From assembly GCF_012641475.1 (NCBI RefSeq), contig NZ_JABAIL010000007.1:186001-250000 (forward strand): a stretch of DNA of 64,000 bases, written 5' to 3'. Source of the stretch: Flammeovirga agarivorans. GTDB taxonomy: Bacteria > Bacteroidota > Bacteroidia > Cytophagales > Flammeovirgaceae. Below are positions 8,623-17,647 of the stretch, in pieces (position 1 is the first letter of the stretch; every line of letters begins with the position of its first letter). A program made the position numbers and the translations under genes. The notes beneath the pieces are model-generated. The model was given only the letters and a program-made list of their open reading frames with translations. It did no database searches and was not told the origin of the DNA.

Positions 8623-9525
8623 ATGAAAAATATTTTAAAAATACTTCCAGTAATACTCATTTTTGGGTGTGATAATTCAGAGATTGAAGACACAAGCTAT
8701 AAACATATTGATAATCCAGATGCACAACCTTATATCTCAGAGGTAATAGATTTCAAACCTGCTCCCGGTCAGTTTATGAATAAGGTAGAAAATGATTTTG
8801 AAGCAGCAGAAAACATTGTAGGTAATACAGATCAATTTATCTCATTAGGTGCATTTGGAGGAGAGGTAACCTTTAAATTTGATCACTCGATCCTTAATAA
8901 GGACGGAAATGATATAGCCATTTATGCTAACTCGTTTGAAAACTCCAGTGAACCTGGAATTGTTATGGTATGTCAAGATTTGAATCACAATGGCTACCCT
9001 GATGATAATGAGCCTTGGTACGAACTGAAAGGATCAGAATATAATGCATCAACGACAAAGCATAATGTGAGTATCACTTACTACAGACCTACGGAAAATG
9101 ATCATATTATTCCATATAAAATGGAATGGAATGGAGAAGAGCAAACAGGTGAGTTCGATTTGACAGCAATAATTCCTTATCATGATCAACCTATGTTTCC
9201 AACATGTTATTTAACAGATGAGATTACATTTTCGGGAACATTATTAGCCTCTAATGTGATAAAAGAAGGGGACATATATTATAATCCTAAATACGAATGG
9301 GGATATTGTGATAATGCAGGATATGAAAATGAAGGAATACTAAGAAGTGCAGATGTATTTGATATTTCTAATGCAGTTGATGATAATGGACAAGCTGTTC
9401 ATTTGATCGCAATTGATTTTGTAAAAGTGTATACAGCAACTTTTGATAATTCGGGTTGGTTGGGAGAAAGATCAACAGAAGTATTTAAAGCCGCAGATAT
9501 TTCTTTACTAAGTGATGAAGAGTAA
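8623..9525 (+). CDS. Cell-surface lipoprotein of cobalamin loci
   Basis: A lipoprotein of 300 residues (lipobox ILIFGC, Cys near residue 16). The body resembles the Bacteroides cell-surface proteins encoded in B12-transport loci: a KPAPGQF-N segment, ISLGAFGGEVTF, GNDIAIYANSF, EPGIVMV, a Ca-loop-like DLNHNGYPDDNEPWYELKGSEY region, ITYYRPTEND, and near the end IDFVKVYTA with GWLGERSTEV. Family knowledge: such proteins are surface-exposed and co-regulated with BtuB/BtuG; some neighbours in those loci bind B12. It overlaps the receptor gene by 11 bases, which indicates translational coupling. Confidence 0.85.
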   Translation: MKNILKILPVILIFGCDNSEIEDTSYKHIDNPDAQPYISEVIDFKPAPGQFMNKVENDFEAAENIVGNTDQFISLGAFGGEVTFKFDHSILNKDGNDIAIYANSFENSSEPGIVMVCQDLNHNGYPDDNEPWYELKGSEYNASTTKHNVSITYYRPTENDHIIPYKMEWNGEEQTGEFDLTAIIPYHDQPMFPTCYLTDEITFSGTLLASNVIKEGDIYYNPKYEWGYCDNAGYENEGILRSADVFDISNAVDDNGQAVHLIAIDFVKVYTATFDNSGWLGERSTEVFKAADISLLSDEE

Positions 9526-11458
9526 GCTTTTCTTGTGTGGCCTCTTTCTATTCTTTACTTCTTCTACCTTTTCTCAAACATTTGATACAGCAAGAGTCTT
9601 AAATGAAGTAGAAGTAATTGGACAAAGAGTTACAGAGAGAATTAGTTTTAAGTCAACCACCATAAATAAAGAAAGAATACAGGAAAATCTCTCTGCATCT
9701 TTAGGGGAGTTGTTGACTTTAAATACTCCCATTTTCATTAAAAGTTATGGTGCTGGTGGAACTGCAACACCGTCTTTCAGAGGAACAGGAGCTAGCCATA
9801 CCAAAGTATATTGGAATGGGATCAACTTAAATTCACCAATGCTAGGTCAAGTAGACTTATCCTTATTTCCTGTGGCATTTACAGATGAAGTAACGGTAAA
9901 CTATGGAGGGTCGAGTTTATTGTATGGTACAGGAGGTTTGGGTGGTGGTATCCAAATGAATAGTAATTTAAATTGGGATGGTAAGACTCATGTATTACTA
10001 TCCCAAACGGCGAACACATTGCAAAATTATATAAGCAATGCCAGCGTCACTTTAGGGAATGAAAGAATACAGAGTACAACAAAAGTATTCTATAAGGATG
10101 CTGGTAATTACTTTACTTTCGTCAATCCATTACAACCTGGTAATCCCACTTGGGAAAACAATCATTCTGCACAAATACAATACGGGGTTTTACAGGAAGT
10201 AGGTTGGAGAATAGATGACTATCAACAAATAAAGTTAGATTTTTGGTATCAGGAAAGTGATCGGGAGTTAACCCCTTCAATGGACAGTCAGGAAGGTGAT
10301 TCATGGCAAAGTGATGCCTCAACAAGAGTATTACTTAATTGGAATTATAATAAAAACGATTTGACTATCGATGCATCCACCGCCTTTGTACAAGAATCAC
10401 TTTGGTACCGGAAAGAGTTGAATAATGATGAAAATCCAAAACTAAGCACATCAGATAGTAAAACGTATCAATGGCATAATCATTTACGAAGTGATTATCA
10501 ACTATACGAAAACTTTACAATAAAAGGTGGTGTAGATTTGGTTATGGATCAAGTGAATAGTAATGCTTATCAATCCACTCAAGATACTACGAGTCATTTG
10601 GTTCATCAAAATACTTTAGATGTTTATGCAGGTTTTGATTGGTGGGTGCTACCTCATCTATCGATCAGTACATTATGTAGGCAAGAATGGATTGATTTTA
10701 ACCAAAAGCCATTTTTACCCTCTATTGGTGTAGAATATAATCCATATGAAAATGATTTCTGGCAGCTTTCCGTAAGAGGGAATAGTTCTAAAAATTTTAA
10801 TGCTCCTTCTTTAAATGATAGATATTGGTACCCGGTAGGAAACCCTGATTTATTACCCGAAGAGGGGTGGACCCATGAAGGTACTTTGGAAATAAAATAT
10901 CAGGATGAAAATTGGTTGTTCAAATATGAGTGTACAGCTTTTAATAGTTTAATTAATAATTGGATCATTTGGAAGCCAGCTGTCAGTAATTTATGGAGAC
11001 CTGAAAACCTAAAAAAAGTACATAGTAGAGGAGTTGAACAAATCATTACCACTTCTTATTCTAAGGACGATTTTTCTATCCTTTTGTATGGATCTTTATC
11101 CTTTGTGAAATCTGAAAGTATTGAGGCTTACGATGAGTTGGACAATTCAGTAGGGAAGCAGTTAATCTATACACCGGTGGGTTCTTTTCAAGGGTATATA
11201 CGCTGTAATTATAAATCAATATATACAATTATTGAGCAACAAATGTATGGTAAACGATATACTCAAAGTGATGGTAGTGAATATTTACCACCCTACTATC
11301 TCACCAACTTGGTATTAGGAAAGCAATGGAATTTAGGATCACATACGATTGATCTAAAAGGTAGAATTGAGAATGTTTTTGGATATTATTATCAATCAAT
11401 AGCAAGAAAACCAATGCCCACTCAAGTATATCAAATCAGTCTAACCTATAAAATATAA
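9515..11458 (+). CDS. btuB: BtuB-type TonB-dependent vitamin B12 receptor
   Basis: Start ATG 9515 overlaps the preceding stop; a signal peptide ends at FSQ (about residue 20). A plug domain follows (LNEVEVIGQRV, ELLTLNTPIFIKSYGAGG, PSFRGTGASHTKVYWNGINLNSPMLGQVDLS, YGGSSLLYGTGGLGGGIQ), then a barrel to the C-terminal YQISLTYKI. At about 648 residues, with no carboxypeptidase-regulatory N-terminal extension, it is a compact vitamin/siderophore-type receptor rather than a SusC transporter. The cobalamin riboswitch upstream and BtuG-like gene 3 bases downstream support cobalamin as the ligand. It needs TonB-ExbBD and an inner-membrane BtuCDF, none of which lie in the window. Confidence 0.93.
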   Translation: MKSKLFLCGLFLFFTSSTFSQTFDTARVLNEVEVIGQRVTERISFKSTTINKERIQENLSASLGELLTLNTPIFIKSYGAGGTATPSFRGTGASHTKVYWNGINLNSPMLGQVDLSLFPVAFTDEVTVNYGGSSLLYGTGGLGGGIQMNSNLNWDGKTHVLLSQTANTLQNYISNASVTLGNERIQSTTKVFYKDAGNYFTFVNPLQPGNPTWENNHSAQIQYGVLQEVGWRIDDYQQIKLDFWYQESDRELTPSMDSQEGDSWQSDASTRVLLNWNYNKNDLTIDASTAFVQESLWYRKELNNDENPKLSTSDSKTYQWHNHLRSDYQLYENFTIKGGVDLVMDQVNSNAYQSTQDTTSHLVHQNTLDVYAGFDWWVLPHLSISTLCRQEWIDFNQKPFLPSIGVEYNPYENDFWQLSVRGNSSKNFNAPSLNDRYWYPVGNPDLLPEEGWTHEGTLEIKYQDENWLFKYECTAFNSLINNWIIWKPAVSNLWRPENLKKVHSRGVEQIITTSYSKDDFSILLYGSLSFVKSESIEAYDELDNSVGKQLIYTPVGSFQGYIRCNYKSIYTIIEQQMYGKRYTQSDGSEYLPPYYLTNLVLGKQWNLGSHTIDLKGRIENVFGYYYQSIARKPMPTQVYQISLTYKI

Positions 11459-11461
11459 GTG

Positions 11462-12529
11462 ATGAAAAAGTTAATGATGGTTTTTCTACTTTTAGTAGGT
11501 TGTAATGAAGTAGAAGATAGTATGCCAATTTCTGATGAGAAAGAAATACCAGAATCTCTACAATTGACGGATGGAGTTTTTGTAATTAATGAAGGGAATT
11601 TTGACTGGGGACATGGTACACTATCACATAAAAAATACGATTCGGATACGGTCTATAATGAAATATATAAGCAAGTAAATAGTTTCGAAATAGGTAATGT
11701 CGCTCAATCCATGACAATTATCGGAGACCTAGGGTATATCTGTGTAAATAATTCCTCAAGAGTTGATGTTATTGAAACAAAAACATCGAAGTGGGTGGAT
11801 AGAATAGATCTACCGAAAAGTAGTCCACGCTATCTTTTACAGATTGATGAAAGGAAATCTTATGTAACAGATTTATATGCTGACCGTTTTTATGTTGTTG
11901 ACCACAATAATTTCTCACTTTCCAAAGAAGTAAAAGTAAGTGGATGGACGGAAAAAATGTGTCTATTGGATCAATATGTTTATATGACTGTTACCAGAAC
12001 GGTTTTCGATAAAAGGCAAGGAGGACAGTTATTACTTAAAATAAATAAAGCAACAGATCTAGTTGAAGATAGCCTTGCTTTGCCGTATGGTCCGATTGAT
12101 CTTCAGAAAGATAAAAACAATAAAATTTGGATACTTTGTAATGGTGGACTGGATAAAGAAGATGCCGCCATTGTAAAGGTAGATCCCAAGACTTTTACTA
12201 TACAAGACCAGATAACTTTCACAAAGGATGACTATTTGAGTATGCCTTCAAGGCTTAGAATCAATAATGAAAAAGATGAGTTATTCTATATAAGAAAGAA
12301 TATTTACAGACTGCCTATAGATAATTCTCCTTTAACCCCCGAATTAATGATAGAAAAAGGGAAACGTTTATTTTATGGTCTAGGAGTCTCTCCACATAAT
12401 AACGATATCTATGTGACAGATGCTATCGATTATGTGCAAAAAGGGTGGGTCTTCAGATATTCTCAGATGGGAGTAAAGTTAGATTCTTTTCAAGTTGGGG
12501 TTATTCCTAATGAGATTGTCTTCCAATAA
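11462..12529 (+). CDS. btuG: BtuG-like surface beta-propeller lipoprotein
   Basis: ATG 11462 (a GTG lies one codon earlier). The lipobox FLLLVGC puts the lipid Cys near residue 14. The body is a YncE-like beta propeller beginning with GVFVINEGNFDWGHGTLS, the segment typical of BtuG (FxxNEGN), followed by repeated blades such as SRVDVIETKTSK, SYVTDLYADRFYVVDH and KINKATDLVEDS. Family knowledge: BtuG captures cobalamin at high affinity and caps BtuB on the surface. It is the last gene of the riboswitch operon, 3 bases after the receptor stop. No terminator is obvious in the 100 bases that follow. Confidence 0.85.
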   Translation: MKKLMMVFLLLVGCNEVEDSMPISDEKEIPESLQLTDGVFVINEGNFDWGHGTLSHKKYDSDTVYNEIYKQVNSFEIGNVAQSMTIIGDLGYICVNNSSRVDVIETKTSKWVDRIDLPKSSPRYLLQIDERKSYVTDLYADRFYVVDHNNFSLSKEVKVSGWTEKMCLLDQYVYMTVTRTVFDKRQGGQLLLKINKATDLVEDSLALPYGPIDLQKDKNNKIWILCNGGLDKEDAAIVKVDPKTFTIQDQITFTKDDYLSMPSRLRINNEKDELFYIRKNIYRLPIDNSPLTPELMIEKGKRLFYGLGVSPHNNDIYVTDAIDYVQKGWVFRYSQMGVKLDSFQVGVIPNEIVFQ

Positions 12530-12630
12530 TTTACTCTATTTGATGAGTAAAACTTTATACTTGATATTATTCTTTATCTAAAATTGATGTATATTCATTA
12601 CTACAATTCATTAACCTAACTATCTCATAA

Positions 12631-13008
12631 ATGGATTTAACGCAGAATAAAGAAAATGCGATAGCTTTCTATCGAATGGCTTATGAAGGTAACCCCAAAA
12701 AAGCAGTGGATCTTTATGTTGGTGATCAATACATTCAACACAACCCTGATGTAAGCGATGGACTTACGGGCTTTATAGAGTACTTTGAAAGAATGCAAAA
12801 AGAATACCCTGAAAAGTCTATTGAATTTGTAAGATGTATAGCTGAAGGAAATCTTGTTGCTTTACATACCCATCAAACATGGCCTGATGATGACCAATAT
12901 GTAACTATGGATTTCTTTAGGTTTGATGAGAAGGGAAAAATTTGTGAGCATTGGGATGCAATACAACAGATTCCAAAACAAAGTGCCAACGACAACACTA
13001 TGTATTAA
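12631..13008 (+). CDS. NTF2-like / SnoaL-like protein
   Basis: A 125-residue cone-fold protein of the NTF2-like superfamily. It shows the usual helix NKENAIAFYRMAYEGNP, then YIQHNPDVSDG, a middle helix, VALHTHQTW, and MDFFRFDEKGKICEHWDAIQQIP. The HNP and EHWD segments match SnoaL-like proteins; these can be enzymes or binding proteins, so the substrate is open. It is cytoplasmic (no signal) and sits 42 bases before the bestrophin gene. Confidence 0.85.
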   Translation: MDLTQNKENAIAFYRMAYEGNPKKAVDLYVGDQYIQHNPDVSDGLTGFIEYFERMQKEYPEKSIEFVRCIAEGNLVALHTHQTWPDDDQYVTMDFFRFDEKGKICEHWDAIQQIPKQSANDNTMY

Positions 13009-13050
13009 AAGAACCGATCAATTATTTAATTCTCTTCAAACTACTTCTAC

Positions 13051-14127
13051 ATGTATACGCAACGAAATTATTCCATAGGAACAATGGCGTTATGGACAAG
13101 AAGGTACATTTATATGTTCTTGTTTATATCTGCTATACCTACGGCTTTATATGTTTTATTGGATTGGAAGTTTATCCACCTACCTTGGTTACCTATTGCT
13201 CTAGTTGGTAGTGCGCTTGCATTTATCATTGGTTTTAAAAACAATGCATCCTACGGAAGGTTATGGGAAGCAAGAAAAATATGGGGAGGAATTGTAAATA
13301 CTTCTCGATCTTTTACCATTATGGTCAATGATTTTATTACCAACCAATATGCAGATAATGATCTATCACAAGAAGAGTTATTTGCGATTCGAAAAACAAT
13401 TATACTAAGACATATAGCATGGATGACTTGTTTAAGACATGCATTGAGAACACCAAAACCTTGGGAGATGTCTCATATCAATGCTTCTGATAAAGAATAT
13501 ATGGATGATATTGTTATCAATGAAAGGAAATATACTTTAAAAGAAGAACTGACAGGATATTTATCTGAGGAAGAAATTAATCACGTTTTAAGTCAAGGAA
13601 ATAAGCAATCGGCTTGTCTAAACCTTCAATCAAAACATTTAAGAGTCTTACAAGAAGATAAACGAATTTGGGAATTCTCATTCTTAGAAATGGAAAAACA
13701 AATTATCGAGATGTTTGCACTTCAAGGTAAATCAGAAAGAATAAAGAACTTTCCATATCCTCGACAATTTGCAACGTTGAATAGGTTTTTCGTTTGGATT
13801 TTTGTGCTACTATTACCTATTGGCTTAATCAATGTTTTTGATGAAATTGGTTTAACAATTTTAAAAGAAAATTCTACTAATTGGTATGGATATCTTGGGA
13901 ATTATTTCGCCTGGTTAACGATACCCTTTAGTATCGTTATCTCTTGGATTTTCTTTACAATGGAGCGAATTGGAGAAGTTTCTGAAAACCCATTTGAAGG
14001 AGTAGCCAACGATGTGCCAATAACAACAATGGCAAGAGGAATAGAGATAGATATTAGACAAATGATTGGTGATAACAAGGAAGAAATACCGTTTCCTATT
14101 GAACACCAAAGAGATATACAGATGTAA
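13051..14127 (+). CDS. Bestrophin family anion channel
   Basis: A 358-residue bestrophin-family (former UPF0187) membrane protein with about four membrane helices: two near the N terminus (residues 20-65) and two near 250-305. Visible family marks are the FKNNASYGRLWEARKIWGGIVN segment after the second helix and a C-terminal PFEGVANDVP sequence, the acidic Ca-clasp-like region. Family knowledge: prokaryotic bestrophins are pentameric ion channels in the inner membrane. It lies between an NTF2-like gene and an SDR, 7 bases from the latter. Confidence 0.92.
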   Translation: MYTQRNYSIGTMALWTRRYIYMFLFISAIPTALYVLLDWKFIHLPWLPIALVGSALAFIIGFKNNASYGRLWEARKIWGGIVNTSRSFTIMVNDFITNQYADNDLSQEELFAIRKTIILRHIAWMTCLRHALRTPKPWEMSHINASDKEYMDDIVINERKYTLKEELTGYLSEEEINHVLSQGNKQSACLNLQSKHLRVLQEDKRIWEFSFLEMEKQIIEMFALQGKSERIKNFPYPRQFATLNRFFVWIFVLLLPIGLINVFDEIGLTILKENSTNWYGYLGNYFAWLTIPFSIVISWIFFTMERIGEVSENPFEGVANDVPITTMARGIEIDIRQMIGDNKEEIPFPIEHQRDIQM

Positions 14128-14134
14128 TTAAATA

Positions 14135-14839
14135 ATGAACAAACAACATATGATAGCATTAGTAACCGGAGCAAATAAAGGGATTGGATTGGAAACTGCT
14201 ACACAATTGGCAGGGTTAGGTCATAAAGTTTATTTAGGAGCAAGAGATATTGAAAAAGGAAATGCAGCTAAATCAAAAATAAACAACTCCGAAAATATTG
14301 AAGTGATAGAGCTGGATGTATCAAAAGAAGATTCTATCCAAAAGGCTTTCGAAAGGATAAAACTTGAAAATGGCAGATTGGATATATTGGTCAATAATGC
14401 CGCGATAAACTATGATACATGGCAAGATGCATTATCGGCCGATTTGAACAATGTAAGAGAAACATTAGAAACTAATTTATTTGGTGCTTGGAAAATGATT
14501 CAAACATTTTTGCCTTTAATGCAGCAAAATAATTATGGTAGAATTGTTAATGTAAGTAGTGGATCAGGAGCCATTACCAATATGACAGTAGGGACACCGG
14601 GATATTCTATCAGTAAAGCATCATTAAATATCTTGACGATTAATTTTGCTCATATAGCATCGAATTACGATATCTTGATTAATTCTGTTTGTCCAGGTTG
14701 GGTAAAAACTGATATGGGAGGAGCAGGAGCGAACAGATCTGTAAGCGAAGGAGCTGAAACAATTATATGGGCGGCATTACTTCAAAAAGGAGCTGCTTCA
14801 GGAAAGTTTTTCAGAGATAAGAAAGAAATTCCTTTTTAG
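14135..14839 (+). CDS. Short-chain dehydrogenase/reductase
   Basis: A classical SDR of 234 residues. It has the cofactor motif TGANKGIG (residues 11-18), NNAAIN, catalytic Ser in NVSSGSG, and an intact YSISK motif, followed by CPGWVKTDMGG. The C-terminal GKFFRDKKEIPF is usual in this carbonyl-reductase-like subgroup. The substrate is unknown. It starts 7 bases after the bestrophin stop, so the two are likely co-transcribed. In contrast to the SDR at 5911, its active-site Tyr is present. Confidence 0.92.
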   Translation: MNKQHMIALVTGANKGIGLETATQLAGLGHKVYLGARDIEKGNAAKSKINNSENIEVIELDVSKEDSIQKAFERIKLENGRLDILVNNAAINYDTWQDALSADLNNVRETLETNLFGAWKMIQTFLPLMQQNNYGRIVNVSSGSGAITNMTVGTPGYSISKASLNILTINFAHIASNYDILINSVCPGWVKTDMGGAGANRSVSEGAETIIWAALLQKGAASGKFFRDKKEIPF

Positions 14840-14857
14840 ATGACATCCACTTAATAG

Positions 14858-14965
14858 CAAAAACAAAATGAAGAAATTACATATAATATAACGTCTGTAT
14901 TAAGGTTAGGTGATAAACTGTTAAGTGAATTTACCAAAAAAGAATTAGGCTTACCGAATTTTTGA
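14858..14965 (+). pseudogene. Possible gene remnant (open stretch without start)
   Basis: A 35-codon open frame with no start codon ends in SEFTKKELGLPNF-stop. The translated residues look protein-like (LRLGDKLL, KKELGLP) rather than random AT-rich translation. It may be a 3' remnant of a lost gene, or chance. The source is not recognisable. Confidence 0.25.
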
Positions 14966-14975
14966 GCCTCAAAAG

Positions 14976-15014
14976 AAAATCAACAATGTATCAAAGTATT
15001 GTTGATTTTTTTAT
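14976..15014. terminator. Strong terminator hairpin
   Basis: AAAATCAACAAT (14976-14987) and ATTGTTGATTTT (14998-15009) form a 12-bp stem with a 10-base loop and a T run. It is the likely end of the bestrophin/SDR transcript. The rest of the 345-base gap, up to 15184, is AT-rich and I see no other structure in it. Confidence 0.8.
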
Positions 15015-15184
15015 TTAAAAATAGATTAAATAAATCTATGATAATCAGTAAAATAATCTTATTTTCAATTTACAGAATTATATAACTACTGATTTATTTA
15101 CATTTGTTTAAACAATTTATACTACTTAGTTGTTATCACAATTACTCAATTAATATTATTTGGTAACGATCACTCTAGACTTTT

Positions 15185-15685
15185 ATGTTATCTAACTCCT
15201 TTTACCAGTTCAAACGAGAACAAAGAATTAAAGCTACGATAGATGAAGTGTGGGATTTCATTTCATCTCCAAAAAACCTTAAAGAAATAACTCCTGATTA
15301 CATGGGTTTTGATATTACGAATACAGACATTCCAGAAAAAATGTATGCCGGAATGATCATCACCTATAAAGTGAGTCCAATGTTAGGCATCAAGATGGAT
15401 TGGATGACCGAAATAACACATGTCAGGGATAGAAAATATTTCGTAGATGAACAAAGAGTAGGACCATATTCTTTATGGCACCATCAACATATACTAGAAG
15501 AAATAGATGGCGGTGTTTTAATGAAGGATATTGTTACTTATTCACCTCCTTTTGGTTTTCTTGGAGCGATTGCTAATTCTTTTATGATCGAGAAGAAACT
15601 AAAAGAAATTTTCCTGTACAGACGAAGAGTGCTTCGAAATAAATGGGGAGAATTACCAAAATACAATAATTATATTTTCGACTAA
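15185..15685 (+). CDS. SRPBCC (START-like) ligand-binding protein
   Basis: A 166-residue SRPBCC-fold protein. It opens with FKREQRIKATIDEVWDFISSPKNLKEITP, the usual first strand and helix of this fold, followed by MTEITHVRDRKYFVDEQRVGPYSLWHHQHILEE and a C-terminal helix. No signal or membrane segment. Family knowledge: this subgroup binds hydrophobic ligands or acts as an oxidoreductase-linked helper and is often beside cryptochrome/photolyase genes in marine bacteria. Here it sits 11 bases upstream of a cytochrome c lipoprotein, so it likely shares an operon with the three following genes. Confidence 0.85.
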   Translation: MLSNSFYQFKREQRIKATIDEVWDFISSPKNLKEITPDYMGFDITNTDIPEKMYAGMIITYKVSPMLGIKMDWMTEITHVRDRKYFVDEQRVGPYSLWHHQHILEEIDGGVLMKDIVTYSPPFGFLGAIANSFMIEKKLKEIFLYRRRVLRNKWGELPKYNNYIFD

Positions 15686-15696
15686 ATTTATTAACC

Positions 15697-16101
15697 ATGA
15701 AAAAATTAAGCTTACTCATTCTACTTTCAACGTTTCTTTTTTGCTTGGCATGTTCTGAAGGTGAACTAGAAACACCACAACCTACCACTCCTCCTACAAC
15801 AAATGATCCGATGGATGATGATGACGATGATCAATCGGATGATATGGATGGAGATGCTGTCACTTACACTAATAGTGTATCAACAATTCTCGCATCCAAT
15901 TGTAATTCTTGCCATAATGGGGCAAACCCTAGTGGAGGGCTAAGTTTGGATTCTTATACTGCAGCTAAGAACGGTACACAAAATGGAAATGTGTTAAGTA
16001 GAATAAGAGATGTAAACAATCCAATGCCTCAAGCTGGACTAATGTCAGAGGATAATATTAAAGCCATTGAAGATTGGGCAGAAGGAGGGTTCTTAGAATA
16101 A
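15697..16101 (+). CDS. Lipoprotein mono-heme cytochrome c
   Basis: A 134-residue lipoprotein: the lipobox ends at FCLAC (lipid Cys near 19), followed by a Thr/Pro- and then Asp-rich linker (about residues 28-50). A small cytochrome c domain follows with a single heme site CNSCH (about 68-72) and a probable axial Met in NPMPQ, ending in IKAIEDWAEGGF. The layout matches planctomycete-type/PSCyt1-like cytochromes. It should face the periplasm or surface and carry electrons. Its stop codon overlaps the next start (TAATG). Confidence 0.9.
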   Translation: MKKLSLLILLSTFLFCLACSEGELETPQPTTPPTTNDPMDDDDDDQSDDMDGDAVTYTNSVSTILASNCNSCHNGANPSGGLSLDSYTAAKNGTQNGNVLSRIRDVNNPMPQAGLMSEDNIKAIEDWAEGGFLE

Positions 16102-16640
16102 TGTATAAATTAATATGTTTTTTATTCGCTACCTTTTTGTTTCATTATTCACATGCACAGAAGTTTATAACAAAAACAGGTGTTTGTGAATTTTCGGCAT
16201 CAGTTCCAGCTTTTGAACCTATCGAAGCAAAATCGGAAAAAATGTTGGGTGTTTTAAATTCCGAGAATGGAGAGGTAGCTGCATTGGTAGAAATTACTAC
16301 GTTCAATTTTCCTATCTCATTAATGCAGGAACATTTTAATGAGAACTACATGGATTCTCATAAATTTCCAAAGGCTACATTTACGGGTAAGATTAATGAT
16401 TTCCAATTATCTGCTGACAGTACTAGAAGTAAGGTAAATGGTAAGTTGACTATTCATGGAGTGGAAAAAGGGATTGAAGCTGATATTGTATACTTAGGAA
16501 CACAAGGTTCAGTATATGTTCGTAGCAATTTTGTCATCCGACCTGAAGATTTTAAGATAAAAATACCTAAAGTGATCACAAAGAAGATTGCTGAAGAGGT
16601 AAACGTAGAACTGATATTGAATTTAAAACCAAAAGAATGA
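16101..16640 (+). CDS. YceI-like periplasmic protein
   Basis: ATG 16101 is chosen over the upstream in-frame TTG because it gives a good signal peptide (cut after SHAQ, near residue 17) and a one-base overlap with the cytochrome stop. The body is a YceI-type beta barrel: CEFSASVPAFEPIEAKS, FNFPISLMQEHFNENYMDSHKFPKATFTG, KLTIHGVEKGIEAD, and FVIRPEDFKIKIPK. Family knowledge: YceI proteins bind isoprenoids such as quinones in the periplasm. The gene lies between a cytochrome c and a DUF5777 barrel, which fits redox or quinone chemistry at the envelope (inference). Confidence 0.93.
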   Translation: MYKLICFLFATFLFHYSHAQKFITKTGVCEFSASVPAFEPIEAKSEKMLGVLNSENGEVAALVEITTFNFPISLMQEHFNENYMDSHKFPKATFTGKINDFQLSADSTRSKVNGKLTIHGVEKGIEADIVYLGTQGSVYVRSNFVIRPEDFKIKIPKVITKKIAEEVNVELILNLKPKE

Positions 16641-17485
16641 AACAAATACTATTACTAACTTTTCTCTTTCTTTCCACTATTACAATCGCTCAAGATGACT
16701 TACTCAATGATTTAGAAGAGGAGGTAGAAATTGAGAAATTTGAATTACCAGCTTTCAAAGCGACAAAAATAATTAACGGACAATCTACCAAGCTGGCTAA
16801 GAAGAAAGACTTTCATCTGATTATTGCTCATAGATTTGGAAGCATTAAAGATGGAATTTCTACTTTTTTTGGTTTAGATAATGCCAACACTTACTTAGGT
16901 TTACTTTATGGGATTACAGACAAATTAAATGTAAGTATAGGAAGGGAATCTTACCGAAAAACCGTCACAGGAGCTGTAAAATATAAATTCGTAGAACAGT
17001 CAGAAAAGATGCCATTACATATTGTAGGGTATGTCGCGATGTATGCCAATACACAACTATCGGATCAAACATTCCCTGATCTTACCAATGTAGACCGTTT
17101 AAGTTACCTCTATCAGCTGATGTTTTCTAGGAGATTCAATGAGAATTTATCATTGGAATTATCACCAAAGTTCATCCGACAAAATTTAAAGTATAGTGAT
17201 TATGATGTCTATAACTATATGATTCTAGGAATAGGTGGAAGGTATAAAGTATCAAAAAGAGTAGCTATTACTGCAGAGTATGATTATAACTTCTCAAGAC
17301 CAAGTGAAAACCCTTATCAGAACCCATTATCAGTAGGTGTTGATTTAGAAACTGGTGGGCATGTATTTCAATTGCTATTTTCAAATGGTCAATCTACTTT
17401 GGAACCTTCTTATCTAACTTATGCTTCGGGAGATTGGAGTGATGGAGAGATCTATTTTGGGTTTAATATTGTTCGAGTGTTTTAA
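16637..17485 (+). CDS. DUF5777 outer-membrane beta-barrel protein
   Basis: A 282-residue protein with a signal peptide (cut after TIAQ, near residue 19), an acidic short stretch, then a beta-rich body with the DUF5777 marks: FHLIIAHRFG, NANTYLGLLYGITDKLNVSIGR, and a last strand IYFGFNIVRVF typical of outer-membrane barrels. It overlaps the YceI stop by 4 bases (ATGA). Cytochrome c, YceI and DUF5777 genes are a recurring trio in Bacteroidota as far as I know; the joint function is not established. Confidence 0.88.
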   Translation: MKQILLLTFLFLSTITIAQDDLLNDLEEEVEIEKFELPAFKATKIINGQSTKLAKKKDFHLIIAHRFGSIKDGISTFFGLDNANTYLGLLYGITDKLNVSIGRESYRKTVTGAVKYKFVEQSEKMPLHIVGYVAMYANTQLSDQTFPDLTNVDRLSYLYQLMFSRRFNENLSLELSPKFIRQNLKYSDYDVYNYMILGIGGRYKVSKRVAITAEYDYNFSRPSENPYQNPLSVGVDLETGGHVFQLLFSNGQSTLEPSYLTYASGDWSDGEIYFGFNIVRVF

Positions 17486-17647
17486 ACGGGCATAAATAAG
17501 AAAAAATACCGCATGTATATTTAAGTGGTTTTGCCATTTTATGCTTTGTTTCATCATTTTTTGTCAATGAATATAAATTATTTATCATTCGTGGAGGTCA
17601 TCATGTTTATTTGTATTAATAACGAACTTCTCTAAATTTCATCGTAG

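Noticed and set aside
12951-13211. An 86-codon frame overlapping the NTF2-like gene end and the bestrophin start
   Set aside because: It overlaps two well-supported genes, and its translation is not protein-like.
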